A stretch of 64,000 nt of DNA from the NCBI RefSeq assembly GCF_003390925.1, contig NZ_QUBS01000081.1, positions 248,001-312,000 on the forward strand, read 5' to 3'. The translations under genes were made by a program, and so were the position numbers. Numbering within the stretch: position 1 is the stretch's first letter; the number at the start of each line of letters is the position of its first letter. The notes under the pieces are model-generated. The model was not told the origin of the DNA. It saw nothing but the letters and a program-made list of their open reading frames with translations, and ran no database searches. The stretch comes from Trinickia diaoshuihuensis. GTDB lineage: Bacteria; Pseudomonadota; Gammaproteobacteria; Burkholderiales; Burkholderiaceae. This document shows positions 53,715 to 62,107 of the stretch, piece after piece.

Positions 53715-54749
53715 GTGGACAAGGGGAAATATGGCACCTTCTTCGCGAGTACTCTCGAGGAAGCAAAAATGCGCAACAATGGCGCGCTGATTTGGGGACC
53801 TTTCTTCGTGGATCAGGTTACGAAGGGTGGGCTGAGTAATGCAAACAATCTAAACTCGGAATACGGGGTGGTGGCGATCGTTAAATTCTGTGGTTTCATA
53901 TTGGGTAACTTTCATAATGGATCCATGGTTGAGCGGCGCTATCTAATAGGAGAACAAGTAGTAACCGGAAATCACGCCGAGGACTGCTTCATGTCAGCTT
54001 GGGACGAGTTTGTCGAAACGAGGATTTACAAGGAAATAATAGCTCTCCAAAATAAAATGTCGATTGAAAGTGGTTGTGATCAGCCACCGTATATCACAAT
54101 CAAGTTGTCCAGGTCGCCCTGCACGGAGTGCACGCAGAAGCTGATTAAATTCATAAAAAAGCAAGGGATTTCAATAAGATTGAAGATGCTGCAATTGTAT
54201 TCGGGAGACGATGGCAAGCTCATCAATAGGTTGAATATTATCGGGTTGATGCGGCATGGCTATGCGGTGAAAGAATGGGCTGTTGCTAGCGAGAGAAAGG
54301 GGTACAGAGAGTTGACGAAGCGGAAACTCCCGCATGAAATGACTTATGCCACACTCATGTACGAGGCTGCGCGACTCGATAAAATTACCGATGAACTAGG
54401 GGCTGACGAGACGAGAGAGCCAACGCCGGATGAGGAATTGTTTCTGGAATTTCGTAGCTCTGTTCAGAATGCAAATTCTAATGTCTTAAAGGAAATTGAG
54501 GCTGCGTTGGAATTTTATTGTAACCCGCCATCAATAGCAAACATTCATAAGTCAAAGCGTAAAAAATATAAGGAGCTAATAAAGCACCTGGCGGTTCTTG
54601 AGCTTGATGATGACCTTGGCATTAAATCGCTATTAAGAGAAAAGCTTTTGATGCGCGACGAGCTTTACCTCATGGTAAAGACGAAGCCTTTCGATTTTTT
54701 ACTTAAGCACGGCCCTCTTGGCGAGATTCCCATGGACGAGAAGCCCTAG
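53715..54749 (+). CDS. Cytidine-deaminase-fold protein (HAE / PCxxC)
   Basis: 344 residues from the GTG at 53715 with GAGGAG six bases upstream. Zinc-dependent deaminase motifs are visible: H87-A-E89 in TGNHAEDCF and P135-C-x-x-C139 in LSRSPCTECTQKLI, with the expected intervening strand (PPYITIKL). The C-terminal ~180 residues are helical and charged, of no family I recognise. Base composition is much lower in GC than the neighbours, the genes on each side are core-type, and a duplicated NUP 3' end flanks it, all signs of transfer. Candidate roles are nucleotide or nucleic-acid deamination in defence or as an effector. No partner gene is seen. Confidence 0.75.
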   Translation: MDKGKYGTFFASTLEEAKMRNNGALIWGPFFVDQVTKGGLSNANNLNSEYGVVAIVKFCGFILGNFHNGSMVERRYLIGEQVVTGNHAEDCFMSAWDEFVETRIYKEIIALQNKMSIESGCDQPPYITIKLSRSPCTECTQKLIKFIKKQGISIRLKMLQLYSGDDGKLINRLNIIGLMRHGYAVKEWAVASERKGYRELTKRKLPHEMTYATLMYEAARLDKITDELGADETREPTPDEELFLEFRSSVQNANSNVLKEIEAALEFYCNPPSIANIHKSKRKKYKELIKHLAVLELDDDLGIKSLLREKLLMRDELYLMVKTKPFDFLLKHGPLGEIPMDEKP

Positions 54750-54837
54750 CGAGTATCTATACTCGATAGGGCCGCGGGCGATGCAGATACAGCTATTCAA
54801 CGGCTGGGGCGAAAGCAACTGCCGTTCAGGTCAAGGC

Positions 54838-54963
54838 GGCGTTGGCGCAGCGCTTACGGATTACCTACCCGCGTTACATAACCTGTTCTCGGCCGGCAAT
54901 CCGCCCGTCCAGGAGATTGCGACGCATTGGGGAGAATGGCGAGACGGCGTGCCGCAGCGCTGA
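54838..54963 (+). pseudogene. Remnant 3' end of a second NUP gene
   Basis: The frame ends in HNLFSAGNPPVQEIATHWGE and then WRDGVPQR, stop TGA. The last 18 residues are identical to the intact NUP protein. No start or upstream NUP sequence is present beyond about 42 codons. It is the coding part of direct repeat copy 2. Confidence 0.8.
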
Positions 54964-55003
54964 GCGTGTCGTACGCGGCGGCGGCATGTTGCCGCCGCGG
55001 TTC
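54880..55003 (+). repeat. Direct repeat, copy 2 (NUP 3' end plus terminator)
   Basis: Second copy of the ~120-base repeat. The distance between copies is 1509 bases, and the deaminase gene lies between. The stop codon is TGA here and TAA in copy 1, so the copies are diverged rather than a fresh duplication. Confidence 0.85.
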
Positions 55004-55107
55004 GAACGGCGTCCAGACGGGCGTGTCGCTATCCCAATGATCGAGCAAGGAAGGGGTTACGTCGAACATTTAGGACTCCTTATTGGAAGCGATGCGCGGT
55101 GACCGGT
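55004..55107. other. Intergenic tail after the deaminase island
   Basis: About 100 bases between the duplicated terminator and the DUF4148 stop codon. I see nothing definite in it. Confidence 0.35.
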
Positions 55108-55407
55108 TTAGTTGCCGGCGCGAGCGAGTGCGACGCCCGTATTGCCTTGCTCGGTGAGCGCGACGCGAGCTGCTTGCGTTTCGCCGGCCAAGCTCAGATC
55201 GGGGTAGCTCTGCTTGTTCATCGAAGGCAGCGTGCCGTCGCGCCGGGCGGCGGCGACCTCGGCGCGCACTTCTTCACGCGTCTTGGTGCTCTTGCCGGCC
55301 CACGATTGATCTTGATACGAGCCGTTATGGCCGATACCGCCGTCGGCGAAGGCCGCGGTGCTGGCAAAAAGGGAAACGAAAAGGGCGGCTGCAAGGGTGC
55401 GCTTCAT
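55108..55407 (-). CDS. Small exported DUF4148-family protein
   Basis: 99 residues from the ATG at 55407 with a strong AGGAG site. Signal peptide MKRTLAAALFVSLFASTAAF-A. The mature part has the DUF4148 pattern TREEVRAEVAAARRDG then MNKQSYPDL. Such small periplasmic proteins are very common in Burkholderiaceae and have no known function. The upstream frame to 55533 is not coding by this evidence. Confidence 0.88.
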   Translation of the reverse strand: MKRTLAAALFVSLFASTAAFADGGIGHNGSYQDQSWAGKSTKTREEVRAEVAAARRDGTLPSMNKQSYPDLSLAGETQAARVALTEQGNTGVALARAGN

Positions 55408-55523
55408 GATGTTGCTCCTGTTGTATCGAGTGCGTTGCCGGTGATCGGCGTCGCGGTAGGAGCAAATGTAGGCGCGTTCGATATCGGGATAAACCCGAGT
55501 TTTGCGAAATAATTTGTCGGGAA

Positions 55524-55553
55524 GGCGGAACAATCGATATTCGATGTTCCGCC
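55524..55553 (-). terminator. Terminator-like hairpin downstream of the LysR gene
   Basis: Near-perfect stem GGCGGAACA-ATCGA / TCGA-TGTTCCGCC with a TAT loop and one bulged base, 8 bases after the LysR stop on the - strand. It also lies upstream of the DUF4148 gene, so an operator role is possible. Confidence 0.6.
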
Positions 55554-55560
55554 GAGGACG

Positions 55561-56565
55561 TCAGACCACCCACTCCGTGAGGACCGGCGTATCGAGCGCC
55601 GGCGCGTTCTCGCGCTCTTCGGGCGTGCGCTTGCTGCAGACGGCGTCGAGGCTTTGACGGCCGCTCAGCAGCGGGCAGCGGTCGAATACTTCGGCCACCC
55701 AGTCCACGAACACGCGCACTTTCGGCGATAGGTGGCGGCTGTGCGGATACACCGTCGAAATCGGCATCGGCAACGGCTTCCACTCGGGCAGCACTTCCTT
55801 GAGCGCGCCCGAGCGCAGATGCGGCAACGCCATGTAGAGCGGTGCTTGAATGAGGCCGAAGCCCTCGATCGCGCACGTCAGATAGGCGTCGGCATCGTTC
55901 ACGGACACGCACGCCGGCATTTTCACTTCGATTTCCTCGCCGTTCACGAGAAACGACCAATCGATGACGCGCCCCGTCCTACTCGAGAAGTAGTTGACGG
56001 CGTGATATTGGCTCAATTCTTCGAGCGTGCGCGGCTCTCCCGCGCGTGCGAGATATTCGGGGGACGCGCACGTGACGCACTCGAACAGGCCGATCCGCCG
56101 TGCGACGAGCGACGAATCTTGCAGCGCCCCCACGCGAATCACGCAATCGACCCCCTCTTGCAGCAGATCGACGGGCCGATCGGAGAAGCCCAGTTGCAGA
56201 TCGATATCCGGGTAGCGCGTATGGAATTCGCACAACGATGGAATGACGATCGTGCGGCCGATGGAGCCCGGCATATCGACGCGCAGCTTCCCGCTCGGCT
56301 TTTTGCTGCCGTTTTGCAGGCTGCTTTCGGTTTCTTCGACGTCCGCTAGAATCCGCACGCAGCGCTCGTAATAAGCGGCGCCGTCGGGCGTGAGGCTCAA
56401 GCGGCGCGTCGTGCGGTGCATGAGGCGCACGCCGAGGTGCGACTCGAGGTTCTGAATGATCGTCGTGACGGACGCGCGCGGGAGATCGAGCGTTTCAGCA
56501 GCCTTCGTGAAACTGTTCGTGTCGACCACACGCGTGAATACCTGCATGGCCTGGAGGCGATCCAT
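55561..56565 (-). CDS. LysR-family regulator of the adjacent RND pump (BpeT/CeoR type)
   Basis: 334 residues. The N-terminal winged helix-turn-helix is typical (MDRLQAMQVFTRVVDTNSFT, then LPRASVTTIIQNLESHLG), followed by a LysR substrate-binding domain. The C-terminal ~30 residues are longer than in many relatives. It is divergent from the hydrolase-pump operon, the same layout as bpeT-llpE-bpeEF-oprC and ceoR-llpE-ceoAB-opcM of Burkholderia, where the regulator activates efflux in response to small molecules such as salicylate. Assignment to that orthologue group is by synteny, not by alignment. Confidence 0.88.
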   Translation of the reverse strand: MDRLQAMQVFTRVVDTNSFTKAAETLDLPRASVTTIIQNLESHLGVRLMHRTTRRLSLTPDGAAYYERCVRILADVEETESSLQNGSKKPSGKLRVDMPGSIGRTIVIPSLCEFHTRYPDIDLQLGFSDRPVDLLQEGVDCVIRVGALQDSSLVARRIGLFECVTCASPEYLARAGEPRTLEELSQYHAVNYFSSRTGRVIDWSFLVNGEEIEVKMPACVSVNDADAYLTCAIEGFGLIQAPLYMALPHLRSGALKEVLPEWKPLPMPISTVYPHSRHLSPKVRVFVDWVAEVFDRCPLLSGRQSLDAVCSKRTPEERENAPALDTPVLTEWVV

Positions 56566-56592
56566 CTTCGTTCTCCAACTGAAGAATCAATG

Positions 56593-56669
56593 ATTCACCG
56601 CTATTGTGCACTGACGCGCCATTCCGGACAGTCCCATCTAATGGGATCTATTGTTCGGGCGCGGTGAAT
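56593..56669. promoter_or_regulatory. Divergent control region with nested inverted repeats
   Basis: A 9-bp perfect inverted repeat ATTCACCGC (56593-56601) / GCGGTGAAT (56661-56669) encloses a second one, TCCCAT-CTA-ATGGGA (56632-56646). Both lie between the LysR start and the hydrolase start and are the likely LysR binding sites. Confidence 0.55.
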
Positions 56670-56759
56670 TGTGTTGCCGGATTATAGGCATTTATCCGGA
56701 ACTCTGCCGAACAGACAATTCGGGCATCGTGAAACTGTCGCGCCTTGCGCGTTTCGAAC

Positions 56760-57605
56760 ATGTCCACTACGCATTCCCGTGGTCTGACGGCCGGTTCGCC
56801 CTGGAGCGGGCAGCCGCTTCAGGTCGACGAAGCTCAGATCGCAGGCTATGAGAGCAATATTCAGGTACGGCTTTATCGCCGCGCCGGCGTAGGCTCATTG
56901 CCGGTCGTGCTTTATTTTCACGGCGGAGCTTTTGTCGGCGGATCGCTCGACGACGCCGAATTCGCCGCCCGGCATTTCGCGGAGCATTTACCTGTATTGG
57001 TCGTCTCGGTAGGCTATTCGCTCGCGCCCAAGCATCCGTTTCCCGCGGCGCTCGAAGACGCCTACCGCACCGCCCGCTGGGCCGCGGCGGCGGGCAAGTC
57101 GATCGGCGCGGACGGCAAGCGTTTGTTCGCCGCCGGCCATTGCGCGGGCGGCCATGTGGCCAACGGCCTCGCGTTCATGGCTCGCGACCGCGGCGACGTG
57201 CGCATCGGCGCGATCGCATTGTTTAGTCCCATGCTCGATCCGAGCATGACGTGCCTCGCGGACGAGCGCAAGGTCGAATCCGACATCTCGCCGCGGCAAT
57301 GTTTGCTGAGCTACAAGGCGTATTTGCCGAAGGCGTCGCAGCGCATGCATCCGTACGCCGCGCCGCTCGAATCGGCGCGGCTCGCGGGATTGCCGCCCGC
57401 GTTTATCGCAACGGCGCGCAACGACGTTTTGCACGTCGAAGCCGAAACCTACGCCGCTCGCCTGATCGGCGCGGGCGTCCCGACGCAGGTCATGCGGTAC
57501 CCGAATGCGACGCATGAACGAATCGCGTACGATCCGCAAGCTTTGCAAGATGCAGTCCGCTTTTTCGAGCGTCAGCTCCAGCCGCATGCTGTCACGGCCG
57601 GTTGA
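56760..57605 (+). CDS. llpE: Lipase-like alpha/beta hydrolase of the efflux operon (LlpE type), Cys nucleophile
   Basis: 281 residues from the ATG at 56760. HSL-family features: an oxyanion motif FHGGAF (residues 53-58), SVGYSLAPKHPFPAAL, the acid in ATARNDVLHVEAE and the His in NATHERIAYD. At the nucleophile elbow the sequence is AGHCAGGH, so Cys128 stands where a Ser is expected. It is the first gene of the operon, 45 bases before the adaptor gene, the position of llpE in Burkholderia. The natural substrate is unknown. Confidence 0.8.
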   Translation: MSTTHSRGLTAGSPWSGQPLQVDEAQIAGYESNIQVRLYRRAGVGSLPVVLYFHGGAFVGGSLDDAEFAARHFAEHLPVLVVSVGYSLAPKHPFPAALEDAYRTARWAAAAGKSIGADGKRLFAAGHCAGGHVANGLAFMARDRGDVRIGAIALFSPMLDPSMTCLADERKVESDISPRQCLLSYKAYLPKASQRMHPYAAPLESARLAGLPPAFIATARNDVLHVEAETYAARLIGAGVPTQVMRYPNATHERIAYDPQALQDAVRFFERQLQPHAVTAG

Positions 57606-57650
57606 TCTCGAACGTCATAGAACAAGTCATCACACCCCGGAGCCTCGACA

Positions 57651-58871
57651 ATGACCAAGAAACCTTTTTCTCGTAATCGCATCGCCTACGCGGTCCTTGC
57701 CGTCGCAGCGGTTGCCGGTATCGGCGCCCTCAGCGCGATTCGCGTGAACGCGAGCGCGCCGGCGCAAGCGGCGCCGATGGAACCGGAAGTGGATGTCGCC
57801 ACGGTGTTGAACCGTACCGTCACCGATTGGCAGACGTACTCGGGCCGGCTCGAGGCCGTCGATAGGGTGGACGTGCGTCCGCAAGTCTCCGGCACGATCG
57901 TGGCGGTCGAGTTCAAGGACGGTGCGCTCGTCAAGAAAGGGCAAACGCTGTTCGTGATCGATCCGCGTCCGTACGCGGCCGAAGTCGATCGCGCGAAGGC
58001 TCAGCTCGCTTCGGCCCAGGCGCACAACAGCTATGCGCAGACCGATTGGCAACGCGCGCAGCGCTTGATGGCCGACAACGCGATTGCCAAGCGCGACTAC
58101 GACGAAAAGCAAAACACCGCGTTGCAGGCGGCCGCCGACGTGAAGGCGGCGCAGGCCGCGCTCGAAACGGCGCAGATCAACCTTGGCTACACGACGATCG
58201 TCGCGCCGGTCTCGGGACGCGTGTCGCGCGCCGAGATCACGGTGGGCAACGTCGTCTCGGCCGGTGCGAGCGCGGCGCCGTTGACCACGCTCGTGTCCGT
58301 CTCGCCGATCTACGCATCGTTCGACGTCGACGAACAGACCTACCTCAAGTACATCGGCCGCGTGCGTAACGGCGGCAATGTGCCGGTGGACCTCGGGCTC
58401 GCCGACGAAACCGGCTATTCGCGCAAGGGCGTCATCGCCTCCGTCGACAACCGGCTCGATACGTCGTCGGGCACGATCCGCGTACGCGGGCGCTTCGACA
58501 ACGCCGACGGCACGCTCGTGCCGGGCTTGTACGCGCGCGTCAAGGTGGGCGGCGGCGAACCGCACCCGGCCCTGTTGATCGACGAAGCCGCGATCGGCAC
58601 CGATCAGGACAAGAAGTATGTCCTCGTCGTCGATCCGAAGGGGCAGGTGGCGTACCGCGAAGTGAAGCTCGGCGCGGAACAAGGCAATTTGCGCGTCATC
58701 ACGGCCGGCCTGGCAGCGGGCGAGCGCATCGTCGTGAACGGCATCCAGCGTGTCCGTCCGGGCGCGACGGTGCGCGCGCACATGGTGCCGATGACCGATG
58801 ACCCGGCGGGCGGCGAAGGCGGTAATCCGACTGCCGACGCGGGCCGCGCTACCCAAGCGAAGAATTCCTGA
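57651..58871 (+). CDS. bpeE: RND efflux periplasmic adaptor (BpeE/CeoA, MexE type)
   Basis: 406 residues. An N-terminal membrane anchor (AYAVLAVAAVAGIGALSAI) without a lipobox Cys is followed by the membrane-fusion-protein pattern: RVDVRPQVSGTIVAVEFKDG, the helical hairpin with coiled-coil character, then TTIVAPVSGRVSRAEITVGN and a beta-barrel part. It bridges the inner-membrane pump and the outer-membrane channel. The gene is 22 bases upstream of the pump gene. The symbol reflects synteny with B. pseudomallei bpeEF-oprC and could equally be ceoA. Confidence 0.88.
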   Translation: MTKKPFSRNRIAYAVLAVAAVAGIGALSAIRVNASAPAQAAPMEPEVDVATVLNRTVTDWQTYSGRLEAVDRVDVRPQVSGTIVAVEFKDGALVKKGQTLFVIDPRPYAAEVDRAKAQLASAQAHNSYAQTDWQRAQRLMADNAIAKRDYDEKQNTALQAAADVKAAQAALETAQINLGYTTIVAPVSGRVSRAEITVGNVVSAGASAAPLTTLVSVSPIYASFDVDEQTYLKYIGRVRNGGNVPVDLGLADETGYSRKGVIASVDNRLDTSSGTIRVRGRFDNADGTLVPGLYARVKVGGGEPHPALLIDEAAIGTDQDKKYVLVVDPKGQVAYREVKLGAEQGNLRVITAGLAAGERIVVNGIQRVRPGATVRAHMVPMTDDPAGGEGGNPTADAGRATQAKNS

Positions 58872-58893
58872 GAATCGTGACTCAGATAGCGAT

Positions 58894-61800
58894 ATGAACA
58901 TTTCTAAATTTTTTATCGACCGACCTATTTTCGCGGGGGTGCTCTCGGTCCTGATCCTGCTGGCCGGCGTGATTGCGCTGTTCCAGTTGCCGATCTCCGA
59001 GTACCCCGAAGTCGTGCCGCCGTCGGTCGTCGTCCACGCGCAGTATCCGGGCGCGAACCCGAAGGTGATCGCGGAGACCGTGGCCTCGCCGCTGGAGGAG
59101 CAGATCAACGGCGTCGAGAACATGCTCTACATGCAGGCGCAGGCGAACAGCGACGGCAATATGACGCTGACCGTCACGTTCAAGCTCGGCACCGATGCGG
59201 ACAAGGCGCAGCAGCTCGTGCAAAACCGCGTGTCGCAAGCGTTGCCGCGTCTGCCCGACGACGTGCAGCGGCTTGGCGTCACGACGATCAAGAGCTCGCC
59301 CACGCTGACGATGGTCGTGCACTTGATCTCGCCGGACAACCGCTACGACATGACGTATCTGCGCAACTACGCGCTGCTCAACGTCAAGGACCGGTTGGAA
59401 CGGATCTCGGGCGTCGGCGAAGTGCAACTGTGGGGTTCGGGCGACTACGCCATGCGCGTTTGGCTCGATCCGAACAAGCTCGCGCAGCGCAACCTGGCGG
59501 CGGCCGACGTCGTGAACGCCATTCGCGAGCAGAACGTGCAGGTGGCGGCCGGCGTGATCGGCGGCTCGCCGACGCTGCCGGGCGTGCCGTTGCAGTTGTC
59601 CGTCAATGCCCGCGGCCGCTTGCAGACCACGGAGCAGTTCGGCGCGATCGTCATCAAGACGGCGCCCGACGGCGCCGTCACGTATCTGCGCGATATCGCC
59701 CGCGTCGAGCTTGCCGCGTCCGAGTACGGCCTTCGCTCGCTGCTCGACAACAAGCCGGCCGTCGCGCTCGCCATCAACCAGCAACCCGGGGCGAACTCGC
59801 TCGCCATTTCGGATCAAGTCCGCAAGGACATGGCCGATTTGAAGAAGGACTTCCCGGCCGGCGTGGATTACAGCATCGTCTATGACCCGACGCAGTTCGT
59901 GCGTTCGAGTATCGAGGCCGTGATCCATACGCTGCTGGAAGCGATCGCGCTCGTCGTGATTGTGGTGATCGTGTTCTTGCAAACGTGGCGCGCATCGATC
60001 ATTCCGCTCGTCGCGGTGCCCGTTTCGATCGTCGGCACGTTCTCGCTGCTGCTCGCGTTCGGTTTTTCGATCAATGCGTTGTCGCTGTTCGGGATGGTGC
60101 TGGCGATCGGGATCGTCGTGGACGATGCGATCGTCGTCGTGGAGAACGTCGAGCGCAACATCTCGGCGGGCTTGAGCGCGAGAGCGGCCACCTATCGAGC
60201 GATGCGCGAGGTGAGCGGACCGATTATCGCGATCGCGCTGACGCTCGTGGCCGTGTTCGTGCCGCTCGCGTTCATGAGCGGCCTGACCGGGCAGTTCTAC
60301 AAGCAGTTCGCGATGACGATCGCGATCTCCACCGTGATCTCGGCGTTCAACTCGCTGACGCTTTCGCCGGCTCTGTGCGCGATCTTGCTGCGCGGTCACG
60401 ATGCGCCTAAAGATTGGCTCACGCGAGCGATGGACCGTGTTTTCGGCGGTTTCTTCCGCGGCTTCAACAAGGTCTTCAAGCGCGGGTCGGAATCGTACGG
60501 CCGCGGCGTGACGGGCGTGCTCGGCCGCAAATCGCTGATGCTCGGGATCTACGCGGTACTGCTCGGCGCGACGGTGCTCGTCATGCACATCGTGCCGGGC
60601 GGATTCGTGCCGGCGCAAGACAAGGAGTATTTGATCGCCTTCGCGCAGTTGCCGAACGGCGCGACGCTCGATCGCAGCGAGCAGGTGATCCGCGACATGG
60701 GCGAGATCGCGATGCAGCAGCCCGGCGTCGAACACGCGGTGGCGTTCCCCGGCTTGTCGGTGAACGGCTTCACGAACAGCTCGAGCGCGGGCATCGTTTT
60801 CGTCACGCTCAAGCCGTTCAAGGAGCGCGGCTCTAGCGCGTTGTCGGCCGGTGCGATCGCGGGAGCGCTCAATCAGAAGTACGCGGGCATCAAGGGCGCG
60901 TTCGTTGCCGTGTTCCCGCCGCCGCCGGTGCTCGGCCTGGGTACGCTGGGCGGGTTCAAGATGCAAATCGAGGATCGCGGCGCGCTCGGCTACGCGCAAC
61001 TCGACGCGGCGACGCAGGCGTTCATCAAGCGCGCGCAACAAGCGCCCGAGTTGGGTCCGCTGTTCACGAGCTATCAGATCAACGTGCCCCAGCTCAACGT
61101 CGATCTGGATCGCGTGAAGGCCAAGCAGCTCGGCGTGTCGGTGACGGACGTCTTCAACACGATGCAGATTTACCTGGGCTCGCTGTACGTCAACGACTTC
61201 AACCGCTTCGGGCGCGTGTATCAAGTGCGCGTGCAGGCCGATGCGCCGTTCCGCGCGCACCCGGACGACATCTTGCAGTTGAAGACGCGTAACGCCGCGG
61301 GCGACATGGTGCCGCTGTCCTCGCTCGTCACCGTTTCGCCGACGTTCGGCCCCGAGATGGTGGTGCGCTACAACGGCTACACCGCCGCCGACATCAACGG
61401 CGGTCCTGCGCCCGGTTATTCGTCGGGCCAAGCGCAGGGGGCAATCGAGCGCATCGCGAAGGAAGTGTTGCCGCGCGGCGTGAAGTTCGAGTGGACCGAC
61501 CTGACGTATCAGCAAGTGCTGGCCGGCAACTCGGCGATCTGGGTGTTCCCGATCAGCGTGCTGCTCGTGTTCCTCGTGCTGGCCGCGCTGTACGAGAGTC
61601 TCACGCTGCCGCTCGCCGTCATCTTGATCGTGCCGATGAGCGTGCTGTCCGCGTTGGCCGGCGTATGGCTGTTGCGCAGCGACAACAACATCTTCACGCA
61701 GATCGGCTTGATGGTGCTGGTGGGCTTGGCATCGAAGAACGCGATTCTGATCGTCGAGTTCGCACGCGAACTCGAGCATGACGGACGCACGCCCGTTGCC

Positions 61801-62088
61801 GCGGCGATCGAGGCAAGCCGCCTGCGGCTGCGCCCGATCTTGATGACCTCGATCGCGTTCATCATGGGTGTGGTGCCGCTCGTGTTGTCCACAGGCGCCG
61901 GTTCCGAAATGCGCCATGCGATGGGTATCGCGGTGTTCTTCGGGATGTTGGGCGTGACGCTGTTCGGCCTCATGCTCACGCCGGTGTTCTACGTGGTGCT
62001 GCGGACGATGGCCGGCGGCAAGATCCATGTGGCAGGCAAGGACTCGCATAAGGAATCGGACCTCGAGCCCGAATTGACGGATGCTTGA
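58894..62088 (+). CDS. bpeF: RND efflux pump, inner membrane (BpeF/CeoB, MexF type)
   Basis: 1064 residues, the usual size of HAE1-family pumps. It begins MNISKFFIDRPIFAGVLSVL. Family markers include IAETVASPLEEQINGVENML and the TM4 proton-relay aspartates in AIGIVVDDAIVVVENVER. Further markers are the LQTWRASIIPLVAVPVSIVG segment and TM12 signatures such as IGLMVLVGLASKNAILIVEF. Driven by proton influx, it exports drugs such as chloramphenicol, trimethoprim and fluoroquinolones in characterised relatives. The start is the ATG at 58894; the upstream frame extension is not supported. Confidence 0.94.
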   Translation: MNISKFFIDRPIFAGVLSVLILLAGVIALFQLPISEYPEVVPPSVVVHAQYPGANPKVIAETVASPLEEQINGVENMLYMQAQANSDGNMTLTVTFKLGTDADKAQQLVQNRVSQALPRLPDDVQRLGVTTIKSSPTLTMVVHLISPDNRYDMTYLRNYALLNVKDRLERISGVGEVQLWGSGDYAMRVWLDPNKLAQRNLAAADVVNAIREQNVQVAAGVIGGSPTLPGVPLQLSVNARGRLQTTEQFGAIVIKTAPDGAVTYLRDIARVELAASEYGLRSLLDNKPAVALAINQQPGANSLAISDQVRKDMADLKKDFPAGVDYSIVYDPTQFVRSSIEAVIHTLLEAIALVVIVVIVFLQTWRASIIPLVAVPVSIVGTFSLLLAFGFSINALSLFGMVLAIGIVVDDAIVVVENVERNISAGLSARAATYRAMREVSGPIIAIALTLVAVFVPLAFMSGLTGQFYKQFAMTIAISTVISAFNSLTLSPALCAILLRGHDAPKDWLTRAMDRVFGGFFRGFNKVFKRGSESYGRGVTGVLGRKSLMLGIYAVLLGATVLVMHIVPGGFVPAQDKEYLIAFAQLPNGATLDRSEQVIRDMGEIAMQQPGVEHAVAFPGLSVNGFTNSSSAGIVFVTLKPFKERGSSALSAGAIAGALNQKYAGIKGAFVAVFPPPPVLGLGTLGGFKMQIEDRGALGYAQLDAATQAFIKRAQQAPELGPLFTSYQINVPQLNVDLDRVKAKQLGVSVTDVFNTMQIYLGSLYVNDFNRFGRVYQVRVQADAPFRAHPDDILQLKTRNAAGDMVPLSSLVTVSPTFGPEMVVRYNGYTAADINGGPAPGYSSGQAQGAIERIAKEVLPRGVKFEWTDLTYQQVLAGNSAIWVFPISVLLVFLVLAALYESLTLPLAVILIVPMSVLSALAGVWLLRSDNNIFTQIGLMVLVGLASKNAILIVEFARELEHDGRTPVAAAIEASRLRLRPILMTSIAFIMGVVPLVLSTGAGSEMRHAMGIAVFFGMLGVTLFGLMLTPVFYVVLRTMAGGKIHVAGKDSHKESDLEPELTDA

Positions 62089-62107
62089 GGCCAGGAGAAA
62101 CATAAAG

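Noticed and set aside
34086-55003. Insertion sequence, integrase or tRNA-type att site explaining the accessory islands
   Set aside because: No transposase or integrase frame, no tRNA-like fold and no terminal inverted repeats could be found by eye.
58882-62103. Long open frame (about 1070 codons) antisense to the RND pump gene
   Set aside because: It is His/Arg-rich with no domain signature and mirrors the codon bias of the pump gene; the + strand frame has all RND motifs.
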